Positions 20,600 through 34,063 are shown, counted from the first letter of the stretch. The stretch is DNA of 64,000 nt from Blastobasis lacticolella (GCA_905147135.1 LR990064.1:13534001-13598000), one strand, 5' to 3'. Notes: generated by a model from the sequence alone, not told the origin. Made by a program: numbers and translations.

Positions 20600-21380
20600 A
20601 AAGAAGCTTCGAAAGAAGCGCTTTGAACCAAATCTAATGAAAGGCTTTCGCCTCGCTTTTCGCTGTCTAAAGCATGGTGTGAAATAAAGACAACATTTAA
20701 AATCATTTTACCCTTTCACTTCCACATAGATCTAAAAACAAAACAAAACTTAATAATAACATATCCACACATGTAGCGCTCACCAGTTCTTGTTACATTT
20801 AATTTATTGTATTTTGTAGAGATACCTATGACCAAGGTCTTCCGCTGGAGATCCGGAGACTTATTAAATAGTTTAGGGCTGGGTGACGATATTTTTTAAG
20901 TATATAATTTGGCTATGATTGTAACTGATAACCCTATTTTGAATAGTAAAGTTTGATTACGCATTCATTTAGAGTTATTTCCGCAAAATTAATAGTTGTT
21001 ACAGTTTAGTGCCGTTCGGTAATGTCTATTACTAAAAGTCAAAAGCAACCCACTCTGGACATTAACCTCTTTCATAATATTTGCTTTATTTTCACTTTAT
21101 TGAAATAAATGAATGAAAACCCTTAACTACATAAATATAAAGAAAATATGAAGAAAACAAATAAAATTAAAAGTAATGTCGGCCTTATCGCTTATAGTGA
21201 TTTCGGAACATTAGAGAGCATTGGTTAGTGTTGTTTCTACGGTGGGGGAAAACAACGTGACGAAACCTGCACATTCATGCGACTGAATGTGTAACCATAA
21301 TCCAATCTGGTCAGGTTCCCTGCATGTAAGTCAAATGGAAGTCGCTCTTATGGAATTCTCTTTTTATAATTAGACCAGCC
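20600..21380 (+). other. Spacer, U2 copy of 8990-10110
   Basis: It aligns with the U1 spacer and lacks the SINE ('caccagttcttgttac' at about 20780). No gene is seen. Confidence 0.55.
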
Positions 21381-21790
21381 AAGCATTTGACCACCATCTC
21401 ATCCGGTGGTAAGTGACGACGCGGCCGATCACATGCCTGTCTAGGAACAGCCTATTCAATCTAGCCTTAAAGACGTTTAGGGTTGATCAGGGAACACACT
21501 CGCAGGTAACGCATTTCATTCCTTAGCCGTACGTATTAGAAAGGTTGATGTAGATGACAGTAGATGGAAGCTCCACAACATAAGGATGAAGCGCTTGCCC
21601 GGATCGCGTTTCCTGATGGCGTAAAGGGGCCGGTGGAATGTGGTCGTCAAACCGCTTCCAAATAAGGTTGTCAAAATCCAATCCAATCTGCCATTGTGGA
21701 AAAATCCTGAATTTCGCCAAGGCCCCCCCCCCCCCGGCCCTCACGCGCGAGAACACTATCGGGATTTTGATGTTCTAATCCCACTAGGTG
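21380..21790 (-). pseudogene. LINE RT C-terminus, U2 copy
   Basis: Homologue of 10165-10610, with an expanded C run at about 21722-21736 that breaks the frame differently from U1. Confidence 0.65.
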
Positions 21791-21949
21791 TAGGTCCATC
21801 TATGATTAATCCTCCATGAGAGTCAACCGTGGTACACAAGATACTAATAGGTACTCTGTGAAATCTGATGGACATCTGTAGATAAATATAAAAAAATTGC
21901 CCAGACAACAGTCATCTTATTTTGTAGAGTATCAGAGTCGCAGAGATAC

Positions 21950-22690
21950 ACTTATTCAAAAATAACGATAAAATTCAATTGAAATTATAATGTAATGTGG
22001 CATAAACGGAAACAAACAGAATTCATCCTTTTAGTCCAAAAAACGTCTGTATTGCTACGAATTCAAATTATGTATTTGAGACAATGTTTCAATGAAAAAG
22101 ATAATGTCATTATCTTTAGGTGTTTTTGTTATTGCTTGAAACTGAGAATATCGACAATTTTGATGTAGCATCGAATGTAGTTTCAGTAAAGAATGGGATA
22201 GTTTTGGTGTAATAAAAGTAAGCTCAGATACCTATTCAGAGCTACAGCGACACCCGCTTACTGTCATTAAATTCTATGATGTATTTGATAAGTATATTTG
22301 GTATGTTGATGTTCTGCACGATATCATTCTGATATAGGTCCGTTACGTGACAGACATTGAGGAAGAGTTCTGGGAACTCCCAAAGTGACGATAACGATAT
22401 ATAGAACTATACAAGAGCCAAAAGTACCACGGACTAGCTCCCATTGACAGGACTTGGATCATATCAATCTAGGTGATGTATAATCAATGGTGAGTCCTCC
22501 GGTGAAAGTGTCGCTGTTGTTGACAAGGACATGGCATGACATTTTGGCCGTCGGGTCAGATATACTTAGTGACACTGTATTTTTTGTTCTTAGTACTTGC
22601 TACTAAATATAAGATTGTTAATCAAGTTTGTAATATTTTTTTTAACAATGATGCCGCAGGCAAACCAGCAGTTCATTTCTTCATGCTGTT
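21950..22690 (+). pseudogene. Ghost copy of gene A in U2
   Basis: The promoter/exon 1-like block at 21960-22260 is followed by the gene A 3'-flank homology from about 22385, with exons 2-4 absent exactly as in U1. CATAAACG replaces the TATA-like box. Confidence 0.7.
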
Positions 22691-23084
22691 TAGTGATAAA
22701 CGGGCGGACAACCCACCAGTATCTCAAGTGTAACTGTTCGCACAAAAATTTCAATACTCTTCGATCACGTCAATCGAGGTTATTAATTTCGATCCGCTTT
22801 TCCTATTTTGTATGAAAACTTAAACAACGCCTCTAGCGAAAAGTATTTGAAACAAAATTTTACTATTGTTAATTAGTTTCAAACGTATCGACTCGCTCTC
22901 ACTCGAAGTCAAGTTTTGCGAGTGTAACTGACAAGTGTCACCGATTAAACAGTTTTACAACCGAAACGCGTGCGTAATGTAACTTACTTAATGTTTGACC
23001 GGTAAAATTCTGCGTTGACGGGGTTTACGTCGATAATAATTGTTTATTGTAAATAATATAATAGCAAAACTAACAAATACTGCA

Positions 23085-23534
23085 TAAAATATTATTACTC
23101 AAATAATATAATATTTTTTTATTCGAAGCACAAATGAATGAAGGAGCCTGTTTTGATTATAGAAATAATGGTACCTGTACTTACACTCTTTGATTGGAAC
23201 TACTTTCGTTAACTGTAAAACAAGGTATCCCGCCAAATTTCTTTTTGGCTGTCTTCTTTACTCTTGCTGAATAAAACAAGACCTAGTGATTGATTTAAAA
23301 ATATTACCCGTATAACATAAAAAGCTTCATCAAATCAGGAGAATGCATAATCAAAAAGAGCATTTTGTGGCAGTCGTATAATTTTGACTATACTTTCGAC
23401 CAAGTAAGCGTACTTAAAAATCAATGAAGAGTCATGTTGACAGGTACACTCGCATGCAGAACAGGCTCCTTCATTCATTTGCGCTTCGAATAAAAAAATA
23501 TAATATTATTTGAGTAATTACTATAATATTTTAT
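23085..23534. mobile_element. MITE with about 90-bp inverted ends, U2 copy
   Basis: Same element as 11879-12331. It is directly followed by 'cagtattagctg', the empty Helitron site. Confidence 0.8.
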
Positions 23535-23830
23535 ACAGTATTAGCTGATTTTGCTATTATATTTAAAAAATAATTGCCCGAAGATGAGTAATTCGATAGC
23601 GGTTGCAATTTAATAAAATTGTATAGTAAAGTGGAACTAGTGTACAAAAAGTGATTTAATTCGCAATCAACATAATTATTCATTTTAATGTCATGTTCCG
23701 GATTTCCTACCGCGTACCTTTGTACTTTAGGGTTCAACAAATTGGTTAAATATTTCGTATCTCGGACATAATGTAAAATTCGCAATGAGGTTATTATCAC
23801 GCACAGGATTATAATAATAATAATCATCTT

Positions 23831-24178
23831 TTTTTTTTTTTTTTATGTCATACGGTAGGCAAACAGGCAAGCGGGCCACCTGATGGAAAGTGGTCACCAC
23901 TGCCTATAGACATTAGCAACACCAAGAGTATCGTTAATGCGTTGCTCACCTCTATAACACGTTGCTCTGGCAGCAAAAAGCAAATGCCACTCCACTGCCA
24001 AAGCCACGGTTCCCCAAATCCCCACCCCATGGAGCACTGGAAACCTTACTCACCGGCAGAAACACAATACTATTTAAAAGAGTATTATTTAGCTGCGATA
24101 TTCTGTAAGGTGGAGGTACTTCCCCAGTCGGGCGGCTCCAATTCGAACGAGAAACCCCGCTATGCCCTACCTCTCTCA
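23831..24178 (-). mobile_element. 348-bp SINE-like retroposon, U2-specific site
   Basis: It is nearly identical to the U1 element at 9235 but at another site, flanked by 'atctt' on both sides (23826-23830 and 24179-24183). The empty sites in U1 (about 12824) and U3 (about 34804) read 'atcatcttgtcatcaat'. The poly(T) stretch at its left end is the tail of a minus-strand insertion. Confidence 0.85.
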
Positions 24179-24258
24179 ATCTTGTCATCAATATATTAAA
24201 ATAACGCTATGGTGAACGCAGGGTCCGCCTTGACCATACAGAAGAACGACTGCCATCT

Positions 24259-25337
24259 GTGGCCCGATTATATAACGGCAATGAAACATGTTGCAACCAA
24301 TGTTTTGTTGCGGACGACGAGAAATTTCTATCGATGATTTGCGATTACGTAAAGCAAGCAACATCTCATTCAACTAGCTTGCAACCGATATCAATCGTTA
24401 AAACACTGACATGAAGTTGCCGCGAGTAACGGAGAATAATTGATAACTCAACTTATATAAAAAGTCAGTGTTGTGGTGCAAGCGTTATGTATTCCGGAGC
24501 GTTTTCATTTACCAGGGTTGGACTGCTCGTTGATATTTTGAAACTTTAGTTGTCAAGTCACAAAGCTTATATTCTCATAGATTGTTTTTTACAGTGAAAG
24601 TAAGTGTATTTTGTATATTTGTGCGTTTTACTATACCAATTCATGTCACGAATAATTCACGTATACCTATTAAATTAATTTGTGTTGTAATTATGGCGCC
24701 AAATCGCCAGGTTGCCCACTGGAAAATCGAGCTGCTGGTGAAGATTGCGGAAAGACACAAACAACAAATTTAACAAATAACACAAACAACAAAAAACAAT
24801 CAACAAATTTAACGATGATAAACAAGGTTTTTGTAATCAAAGTTTGTGAAAAACTATGTTTTCGGCGCTCTTGAAACAGCTTTTGAGTTGTTGCAATTGC
24901 AACGGAAGTGGTTGCGGATTCGAGCTGCCACTTTCATTGCTAGAAAGATACGTAATCGCATGTTCATACGAATAAGTTTTATCGATATGTCAAATTCCGG
25001 TTGCTATTGCAATGGAGCTTTGTTAGCGACTGAACCCGTCAAATGGACGATACGTGAAAATATCAACGAGCAGTCTAACGCTGGTAAATGAAAACGTTCC
25101 GTAATACATAACGCTTGCACCACAACACTGACTTTTTAAATAAGTTGGGTTATCGATTATTCTCCGTTACTCGCGGCAACTTCATGTCAGTGTTTTATCG
25201 ATTGATATCGGTTGCAAGATAGTTGAATGAGATGTTGCTTGCTTTACGTAATCGCAAATCATCGATAGAAATTACTCGTAGTCCGCAACAAAACATTGGT
25301 TGCAACATGTTTCATTGCCGTTATATAATCGGGCCAC
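24259..25337. mobile_element. Foldback DNA transposon, 1,079 bp with 281-bp arms
   Basis: The left arm 24259-24539 begins 'gtggcccgattatataacgg'. The right arm about 25056-25337 is its near-perfect reverse complement and ends 'ccgttatataatcgggccac'. The interior (about 515 bases) holds AC-rich repeats ('acaaacaacaaa') and no transposase. The last copies of the locus have no insertion here ('gccatctgacctccgtgacc' at 53431 and, inverted, 51620), giving an empty site. Some 75 bases to the right of the right arm are also foreign to the empty site. The superfamily is not determinable from the ends. Confidence 0.8.
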
Positions 25338-25673
25338 TGATCGCAAAAGTAAGAATTTCAACCATTTTGTTTGCAATAGCGAGAGAATAGTCGCCAACAA
25401 AGTTACGTAATCAGCCTGCTGATCTCCGTGACCCTGTCAACGGAGTACCTGCTATGGTTCTTCTAATTACTACGGGATTTCAAAGATGAAATGAATAGTA
25501 CCAATTTATGGAATATATGCGTTTACATAAGTGTAAAATAAAGTCCCTTCTTCTACTGCATACCCTTCATATTGGATGCGGAATGCCACATACTGTTAAT
25601 CTGATTCGTTCTTGACCATTACGTCTATTCAAAAATTAGAACAAATAACAATCTAAATTATAATGTAATGCGG

Positions 25674-25681
25674 CATAAAAG
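25674..25681 (+). promoter_or_regulatory. TATA-like box of gene A copy 2
   Basis: CATAAAAG, same spacing to the ATG as in copy 1. Confidence 0.4.
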
Positions 25682-25751
25682 AGTTGAATTGAATTAAACA
25701 GAATCTAACCCTGTAGTCCAAAAAACGTCTGGATACTTACGAATTTAAATT

Positions 25752-27984
25752 ATGTATTTGGTACATTTTCTTTTGGTGTTTTTGATATTGGTTAAAGCTG
25801 AGCAGGTAAATATTGAATATTTTAATTTAGCATCGAACGATATTAGCTTTGCTTTGGAATGGGGTGTATTTGTTTGGTATAATACAAGTAGGCTCAGATA
25901 CCCATTCAGTGTTACAGCGACACCTGCACCTACACATGGATTGACCTACTAACCTTGGTGCCTAAGTAAGATACAGTTCAATTACTTACCTAGTTTAGGT
26001 ATCTAGTTTAACGATAATTTGCAAGTATGTAGCTACCTATATTTTGCTTAAATAAGAATTATTGTTGTAACTTGATTTCTATTGTTTAATATAATGTACA
26101 AAAGTAACTGATTAAGATGTAATTGTAGGCTTAAGTTTACATGCAATAAAATTTTCATTGGATTCAAAAAGTAATGTAAAGGACATATTATAAAATTAAA
26201 ACAATGGTGGCCGCTGGTAGACTTTTGTATGCCTAATTTAAGATTAGAATGACATAATATGTTAGAACGATTACTCATATCGGGAATATAGGTACCTATA
26301 ATAAAACGAGGAGTATAATATTTGGTGCTTCAACACAACACTCAAGTTTTACAATAATAAAAATATATCTTTATTTCAGGCGATAGACCGATAGATAAGG
26401 TTACAATTACATACTAATGAAATAATTAAAATTCAGAATATAATACTAAAATAAAATAAAAAAGTGCAAATTGTCTATCCTACAGCTAAACACCGATTTA
26501 TAAGAACGTCACTCTAGCCTCGAAAATCCTACCCATGACAACCAAGTTTCACAACCAGAAATCTATGTGCCCAGTAACCTGTGCCTTAATAAATATTCCT
26601 AGTTCTGCTGTTCGTGCCCAACTTTTTGTAATGATTGTTGCACTGACTTCAGTTAATTGGTGCATTTTATCTATATTTATATTATATATTTTTTCATTCA
26701 GGTGTTGTACTTCAGTGTAGAGCGCCCTCAAATAGAGTATTTAAATACCAAAAGAATAGCCTGGGCTAATACGACTTCACGCAGAGTCAGTCGCAGAGAC
26801 GTGGTGTACTATTTAAATCTTAGTCTAGAGCCTATTGTCTACTTTGGAAACAATGTCTCTGTAAGTATGTTTTTAAGAATGACGAAGGAAAGTCCTACTA
26901 ATATATCAAACATAAACCTCGGCACTTAAACGTTAACCTTTTGCAGGTGAATTTTTATTTCTTGGAATTCCTAACGAATAGATACAAGCCATCATTTGTG
27001 GAGATGCATTTCCGGCTCTGCGACTTAATCGAGAAGGACAAGTTCTTTGGCCCCGGTATGAGATCGGGCACCTTCGGTAGATTAAAATGCCCCTACGGGC
27101 CGGTATGTTTCTTACAATCCTAGCCAAAAAATTTAAAATATCTCGAAAGAACCTTACAATAGTCGCATATGATGTGTAATATGGTCAACCAATGATTATT
27201 CTCCGAGTTATGTCGTCATCGCAGCCCATGACAGTTCACTGCAGGATCTGCACGTTTGGCAGGCTGGTTGGAGATCACAGTTTTTTATAAGTATAATAAT
27301 GAAAAATACTGCTGCCCATTTTCCAGCCTACTGAGACTCTTGATCTTAGGCTCTATAAGTTTGATAGACACCCACTAGTGTAAAGGGTTGGTGCTATTCT
27401 GCTCTGCCTTACTTATGGCGAAGGTGGAAATGGATAATAATTACCCACCTGGCGGGATGTTGTAGACCAAGGGATCGAGTTATGTACATTAGTTGAATAC
27501 GAACTGATGCTTTTACGTTGAAGGAAAACATCGTGTTGAAACCTTCACATTCAGACGACTGAATGTGTAGCCACGTTGCAATCTGGTCCGGTTCCCCTGT
27601 TTGGCAGTTGCTCCACTGTAATTACTTGATCAGCAAAATCCTAGATATTGTTCAAGGCGGACCCCAGGCCTGCAATCACTATCGGGACTGTAAAGTCAAG
27701 GTGATTTGTTTTTACTAGGAAAGGTATTATTTATGATCAAGATTATTAATTGTTATGTACGTGTTACGAAATGAAGCTACTTATTCTATTATTCTATCTA
27801 AAGAATCGTTGTCTATCAGGGCGTCTACCACATACAGAACGCTACAATACCGGTAACGTCAATACCAAAGGGATTCCCGTTCAGCAAAGGGCGTATCTTA
27901 CTCAACGTATCTTACGGTGGGGAACACATTTTGACAGCCCACGTCGATATCGAATTGAAGCATATGAAACTTTCGAAGAGTTAA
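25752..27984 (+). CDS. Gene A, copy 2: secreted DUF1091/ML-like protein, 177 aa
   Basis: Exons 25752-25805, 26702-26860, 26947-27102 and 27820-27984, same phases and splice sites as copy 1. Exon 1 and exon 3 are identical in sequence to copy 1. Exon 2 has V-L-Y for V-S-Y and 'YLNLSLEP' for 'YFNFSLEP'. Exon 4 differs strongly: 'FSKGRILLNVSYGGEHILTA' and 'HVDIELKHMKLSKS', a form shared with the inverted and terminal copies rather than with copies 1 and 3. Sequons and both cysteines are kept. It sits upstream of and convergent with the orphan gene B exon at 29638. Confidence 0.8.
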
Positions 27985-28572
27985 AAGACGACGATAAAGT
28001 GTTCTACCTACAGTACTTATCTGACCCATCGGCTATGAAGGCGATGAATCGATAACGGCTACAGTTTGACAGTTTGATGAATTAGTCCGTGGTATATTGT
28101 TTATGGCCCCCATACGACAGAGATGCTCTGTATGTCTATAATGATAAAAAGAACTGAAAGAGATGCACCTATTCAAGAGACCAAAATATCACAGACTAAT
28201 TCGCATTGACAGGATTTGGATCATATCAATCAAGGTGATGTGCAATCAATGATAAGTCCTCCGGTGACGGTGACGCTGTTGTTGACAAGGACATGGTATG
28301 ACATTTTGGCCGGCGGGTCAGATATACTTAGTGACACTATATTCGTTGTTTTTAGTATTTGCTATCAAATATAAGAATGCTAACAAAGGTTGATATGTTT
28401 TTTTTTCATAACGATGCCGCACACAAGCCACCAGCTAATTTTTTATATTGTTCAGTGACAAACGAGCAGGCAACCCACCTGATAGTCATAAAATTTAAAT
28501 TAAAAAATATCATTTAAAACATAGATATTACTTATTATAATACGTTAGTTGTAGTAAGACAAGTCTTCAAAA

Positions 28573-28863
28573 CTAGTGTTCGGTGTGGAGCTTTACCCAA
28601 TGACGCAGCAGTGAGGAATCCCACCGGTCCTTAAACAAATTTAGGAGATCGTTGGTGGTGGAGCGGAGAAGAGTGAGCATAGAAGCTGATCGCTTTCGGA
28701 TTATGGCATAAAAGTCATTCGTATGCGCCTTCGCAAACATCTCGGACGCTCTGCTTCGCCACTCCAGCCTCAACAGTACACTAAACACATTATTGCATTG
28801 AACGTCCCGGATGTGTTCTCGCGCATGAAAGGCCCGGGTTCCCCATGAACTATGATCCAACAT
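28573..28863 (-). pseudogene. LINE RT C-terminal fragment, U2 copy
   Basis: It encodes the same 96 residues as 16135-16425. Confidence 0.6.
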
Positions 28864-29637
28864 TTGGCAGCTTACGTAAGTACTATGAAGCGACTGACAT
28901 CTGACTTCCCTGTTAACAGGGGAACTTAACCAGATTGGATCATGGTTACACTTTCAGTCAGAATGATAATGGCTACACATTCGTGAACGGGTGCTGGCTT
29001 ACTCTTGCTGTAGTTTCAGGTGGATTTCTCTTAAGTATAATAGGTTCATATACATTGTCAGGCGCGGTTCGGCTCTTCTTCGCATTGTCGGGCACTGCCT
29101 GCTCTGTCTGGTAATGTCGGAAACGGTCCAGCCGTTGTCGGCATGGGATGGATATGCTCCGGTCCTGGGTTGGCCAACGTGTCACTGTGTGTTTCCTTCC
29201 TTATTTCCTACCCCCTCCTCATTGACGATTGAAAAAGAGATGTAATGTAATCAATAAAGAAATCTTGACATTTTGACTTATAAGAAGGAACCGTCTATGG
29301 GCAAAAGAAATGGCAAGACAGTCACAGGTACGATAAGATAACTGGTAATATTAAATCCACACAGGTTAAGTGACAATCGGACCGATAGTGACGATTGGGG
29401 TATTTATGATGATGATGACCTTTGTATTGATAATGTTAGTTACTACAATTGTCAGGTGAAGGAAAAAAAATCTCCAAGCAGGCACTGAACTTATTTTTTG
29501 TATTAAGCTGGTTTACAAATAAAGACTATCCCATCGAAATCTGTCCAGCGCGAGCTACGATGCCGCGGACGGATACACAGATAAGTGAGAAAAGTGTATT
29601 TCATTTCATATTAATCACAGGCTACACATTTTGTAAA

Positions 29638-29823
29638 TTATTTTCTTTGTCGCTTGCTTTTTACATTTACTAGCTGTTTCAACTCTATGTCGACGTAGCC
29701 AGACCCAAGTAATTCTTTTGTATATGTCAATGTAACATTCGTATAAACACGACCTTTGGAGAAAGGAAAACCTTTAGGAATAGCTGCATAGGGTATTGAT
29801 CCATTTTGAATATGATATGCGTC
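29638..29823 (-). pseudogene. Orphan exon 4 of gene B (U2)
   Basis: 186 bases with a CAG acceptor and the stop retained. The first codon is GAC (D), as in U1. The nearest upstream unit junction on this strand is at 30227, so no other gene B exon is available nearby. Confidence 0.8.
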
Positions 29824-30227
29824 CTGGAAAAAAAATATTTATTATGTCATTCGGGAAAACAGGCAGGCGAACCGCTACCTGATGGACAATAATCATCTCG
29901 TACTATTGTCATTAGCAACACCAAGGGTATCACCAAATCGATTAATGCACATAATTATTTATTCTACTCAGTGACAAACGACCGGACAGTGCACCTGAAA
30001 GTAAGCGGTAACATCCGGCCGATAATACTCGTATCTACGATTCATGCTTTCACGTTGCAGGCAACAAAAATGTAGAACCGCAGGTTCGTTGTGAGGACTA
30101 TGCTTGTTCGTCTCATGTTTGTAACTATAACTTTCAAACCGAAACACAATAAGATAGGCATTGTTGCTTGACGGCAGAAATAAATAAGGCGGTGGTACCA
30201 ATTCACGTGGACTTCAGTTACGAAAGA

Positions 30228-32119
30228 CAGACAACGAATCAGTTACGAAAGGATTTTGAAGAATATAATTCTAAATTGGTAAGCGCGCAACAAACTCATA
30301 CCACGGAGACACACGAATAGTATGAAAAAATTAAATAATCGCAAATAGATTTAAATATAGTCAATAGAAAATATAAAATTGCACAAAATGAAATCATTAC
30401 TTTGAGAGAAGCTACCTCTGAAATGGTCAAATTGTCGAATGAAAACACACATGATCGAACGACTGATGTCTGCCAAAGTGTGTCGCTTGGCAGCTCCAGC
30501 GCCCCGCGCCCCGGCCGCAAATCACTGTCGTCGCCCCCGAGGCGCACGCTGCGAGTACCGCGGCCCCCGCGGTTAACGTCGCGCCCGCGGTCACCGGGTC
30601 TAAGGTCTTAGCCGCCCCGGCCTTCGCGGCCACTTTTTCCACCGACGCCCACTTCGTACCTACTGACAGCGGGCCTCACAAAGCCTCAGCCGCCCCGGCC
30701 GTCGCGGCCACCTCTTATGCCGCCGCTGCGAGGAAAACGACGCGCTCTACAGCCCACGTGGCCCACATCCAGCACGCGGTCGACGAGCCATTTAAGGCCA
30801 CAGCCGCATCAGTCATTGCGGCCACCTCCTATGCCACCATAGGAAGTAGATTGACGCACTCTACGGCCCCCGCGGCCCACACACAGCCTGCGGTCGCCAG
30901 GCCACACAAGACCTCAGCCGCCCCAGCCGTTGTGGTCACCTTTTATGCCGCCGCCACAACGAGATTGGCGAGCACTACGGACACGGCAAAGGATTCACAA
31001 TACGCACTAGAATATATTCCGATTCGCTTGGCAAAGGCATGAGCATATTAATAGGTAATGATGACAGTAAATCTGATTGTAATCATTGTTTGCCAAACCG
31101 ATCATTTAATGAGATAATAAATGTGGCTAGTCAACAATGTAATGAAGACCAATAGATAGTATTGGGCGGAAAACGTATGGTAATAACTAGAAATGATATC
31201 GTAAAGAGTTTAAAAAAAATTCAGTTCCATAATTTAAATAAAATTACTTTGTGTGCTTTCCCATATACAAATAAGGACCCTAAGTTAAATAGACGTATTC
31301 ATAGACTGATACATGTTTATATAATTTGACTCGTTATGGTACCGCATTTTAATTTTTTGACATCAACAAATTTCATGCAATATTATTTGTACAAATGATA
31401 CTTTGTATCTCAAGAAAAAGGACAAAAAGTATGTTGCTACATTGTTAGCTTATAATATTAATTGTTATAACAATATTAGCGTAAGTAAGGTTGACCAGAG
31501 CTCCTGCTCGTTATCATCTAAGAGCAAAGGATGCTCTTTGAACTAGATTTTAAGACAAAAGAAAAGCCTTAGCATTGTTTACGATTAATTCACCAAAATA
31601 TACAAGTTTTTTCTGACAAAGAACATGAAATAGAATTACATTTAAAGAAAACTCCTGTAGGAGTTTTATGTTTAACTGAGCACTGGCTGAGAGAATCTGA
31701 GATGTCATTTATTTTTTTATTTTTTTTATTTTTTAAGTTACTTAGCAGACAAACAGGCAAGCGGGCCACCTGATGGAAAGTGGTCACCGCCGCCTATGGA
31801 CATCAGCAACACCAGGGGAGTCACTAATGCGTTGCCCGCCTCTAAAGAGACCTCTAATTTACCTCTTGAACGATCCCATGTCATAATCCAAAGGAAACAC
31901 TGTGGCTGGGAGCTCATTCCACATTTTATCTAACTATAAGTAAGTAGTAAGTAGTAAGAGAGTAATAAGCTTATTCCGTAGTTTTAATCTTAATTATGTA
32001 TTTTTAGAGACACATTGCACAGAATCATCAGTGACTTGCATCGACAATGTGTTCTGCTGTTGCGAGGTCAACGAAAGGGCTATTATAAATTTTACAAGAT
32101 CTGACCATAGTGGACAATT
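30228..32119 (+). mobile_element. U3 copy of the CR1-like LINE, 3'-deleted
   Basis: ORF1 end, the Ala-repeats (30640-31000; frame 30758-31042 open), the SGNH-like region and the endonuclease start are present. The endonuclease is split by the insertion at 31715, and the rest is lost after 'SDHSGQFV' at 32119. Confidence 0.7.
31715..31924 (-). mobile_element. 210-bp 5'-truncated jockey-type LINE insertion
   Basis: The minus strand reads 'ELPATVFPLDYDMGSFKR' then a 3' end with 'gatgtccataggcggcggtg' and a poly(A)-rich tail. The same family is longer at 59325-60545. U1 and U2 have the empty site 'gtcatttatttatctaac'. U4 has the identical insertion at 42415-42624, so it was duplicated, not inserted twice. 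Confidence 0.85.
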
Positions 32120-32269
32120 CGTCCTACGGTGAGAGAAAACAACGTGAAGAAACCTGCACATTCAGGCGACTGAATGTGTAACCGTAATCCAATCTGGTCA
32201 GGTTCCCTGCATGTAAGTCAAATGGAAGTCGCTCTTATAGAATTCTCTTTTTATAATTAGACCAGCCAA

Positions 32270-32660
32270 GCATTTGACCACCATCTCATCCGGTAGTAAG
32301 TGACGATGCGGCCGATCACATGCCTGTCTAGGAACAGCCTATTCAATCTAGCCTTAAAGACGTTTAGATTATAATGATCAGGGAACACACACGCAGCAGG
32401 TAACGCATTTCATTCCTTAGCCGTACGTATTAGAAAGGTTGATGTAGATGAGAGTAGATGGAAGCTCCACAACATAAGGATGAAGCGCTTGCCCGGATCG
32501 CGATTCCATATGGCGTAAAGGGGCCGGTGGAATGTGGTCGTCAAACTACTTCCAAATAAGGTCGTCAAAATCCAATCTATTCTGACAATTTGAAAAATCC
32601 TGAATTACGCCAAGGCGGACTTCAGCCCTCACGCGCGAGAACACTACCGGGATTTTGATG
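32270..32660 (-). pseudogene. LINE RT C-terminus, U3 copy
   Basis: Homologue of 10165-10610 without the poly-C run ('gccaaggcggacttcag'). Confidence 0.65.
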
Positions 32661-32839
32661 TTCTAATCCCACTAGGTGCAGGTCCATCTATGATTAATCC
32701 TCCATGAGAGTCAACCGTGGTACACAAAATACTGATAGGTACTCTGCGAAATCTGATGGACATCTGTAGATAAATAGAAAAAAATTGCCCAGACAACAGT
32801 CATCTTATTTTGTAGAGTATCAGAGTCGCAGGGATACAC

Positions 32840-33690
32840 TTATTCAAAAATTACGATAAAATTCAATTGAAATTATAATGTAATGTGGCATAAACGGAAA
32901 CAAACAGAATTCATCCTTGTAGTCCAAAAACGTCTGTATTGCTACGAATTTAAATTATGTATTTGAGACAATGTCTCAATAAAAAAGATAATGTAATCTT
33001 TTGGTGTTTTTGTTATTGTTTGAAACTGAGAATATCGACAATTTTGATGTAGCATCGAATGTAGTTTCAGTAAAGAATGGGATAGTTTTGGTGTAATAAA
33101 AGTAAGCTCAGATACCTATTCAGAGTTACAGCGACACCCGCTTACTGTCATTAGATTCTATGATGTATTTGATTAGTATATTTGGTATGTTGATGTTCTG
33201 CACGATATCATTCTGATATAGATCCGTTACAAAAATGCTATATTTTCTCAGAATCACACAAATCTTATATGATCTTTGAAACCATAGCAATTGTGTGTGG
33301 ACGTAGGTGACATTGAGAAAGAGTTGTGACAGACATTGAGAAAGAGTTCTGGGAACTCCCAAAGTGACGATAACGATATATAGAACTATACAAGAGACAA
33401 AAGTACCACGGACTAGCTCCCATTGACAGGACTTGGATCATATCAATCTAGGTGATGTATAATCAATGGTGAGTCCTCCGGTGAAAGTGTCGCTGTTGTT
33501 GACAAGGACATGGCATGACATTTTGGCCGTCGGGTCAGATATACTTAGTGACACTGTATTTTTTGTTCTTAGTACTTGCTACTAAATATAAGATTGTTAA
33601 TCAAGTTTGTTATATTTTTCTTTACAATGATGCCGCGTGCAAACCAGCAGTTCATTTTTTCATGCTGTTTAGTGATAAACGGGCGGACAA
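32840..33690 (+). pseudogene. Ghost copy of gene A in U3
   Basis: Same structure as in U1. It retains an extra stretch of about 90 bases ('ttacaaaaatgctatatttt' onward, 33229-33330) that U1 and U2 lack between the exon-1 part and the 3'-flank part. Confidence 0.65.
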
Positions 33691-34063
33691 CCCACCAGTA
33701 TCTCAAGTGTAACTGTTCGCACAAAAATTTCAATACTCTTCGATCACGTCAATCGAGGTTATTAATTTCGATCCGCTTTTCCTATTTTGTATAAAAACTT
33801 AAACAGCGCCTCTAGCGAAAAGTATTTGAAACAAAATTTAACTATTGTTAATTAGTTTCAAACGTATCGACTCGCTCTCATTCAAAGTCAAGTTTCGCGA
33901 GTGTAACTGACAAGTGTCAACGATAAAATAGTTTCACAACCGAAACGTGTACGTAATGTAACTTACTTGATGTTTGACCGGTAAAATTGTGCGTTGACGT
34001 GGTTTACGTCGATAATAATTGTTTATTGTAATTAATGTAATAGCAAAACTAACAAATACTGCA

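Larger units (their letters stand above)
17929..30227 (+). repeat. Tandem unit U2 (12,299 bp)
   Basis: Same content and end points as U1. Distinguishing features are a complete foldback transposon (24259-25337), a SINE at 23831, loss of the Ala-repeat in LINE ORF1 (about 18510), and the 'TAHVD/KHMK' form of gene A exon 4. It shares with U1 the tRNA-SINE, the poly-C run and a short deletion in intron 3 of gene A ('cccctgtttggcag'). Confidence 0.9.

Noticed and set aside
24582..25091. Open frames inside the foldback transposon (for example the reading 'MAPNRQVAHWKIELLVKIAE').
   Set aside because: They are short, low complexity, not shared with a recognisable transposase, and frameshifted between U2 and U3.
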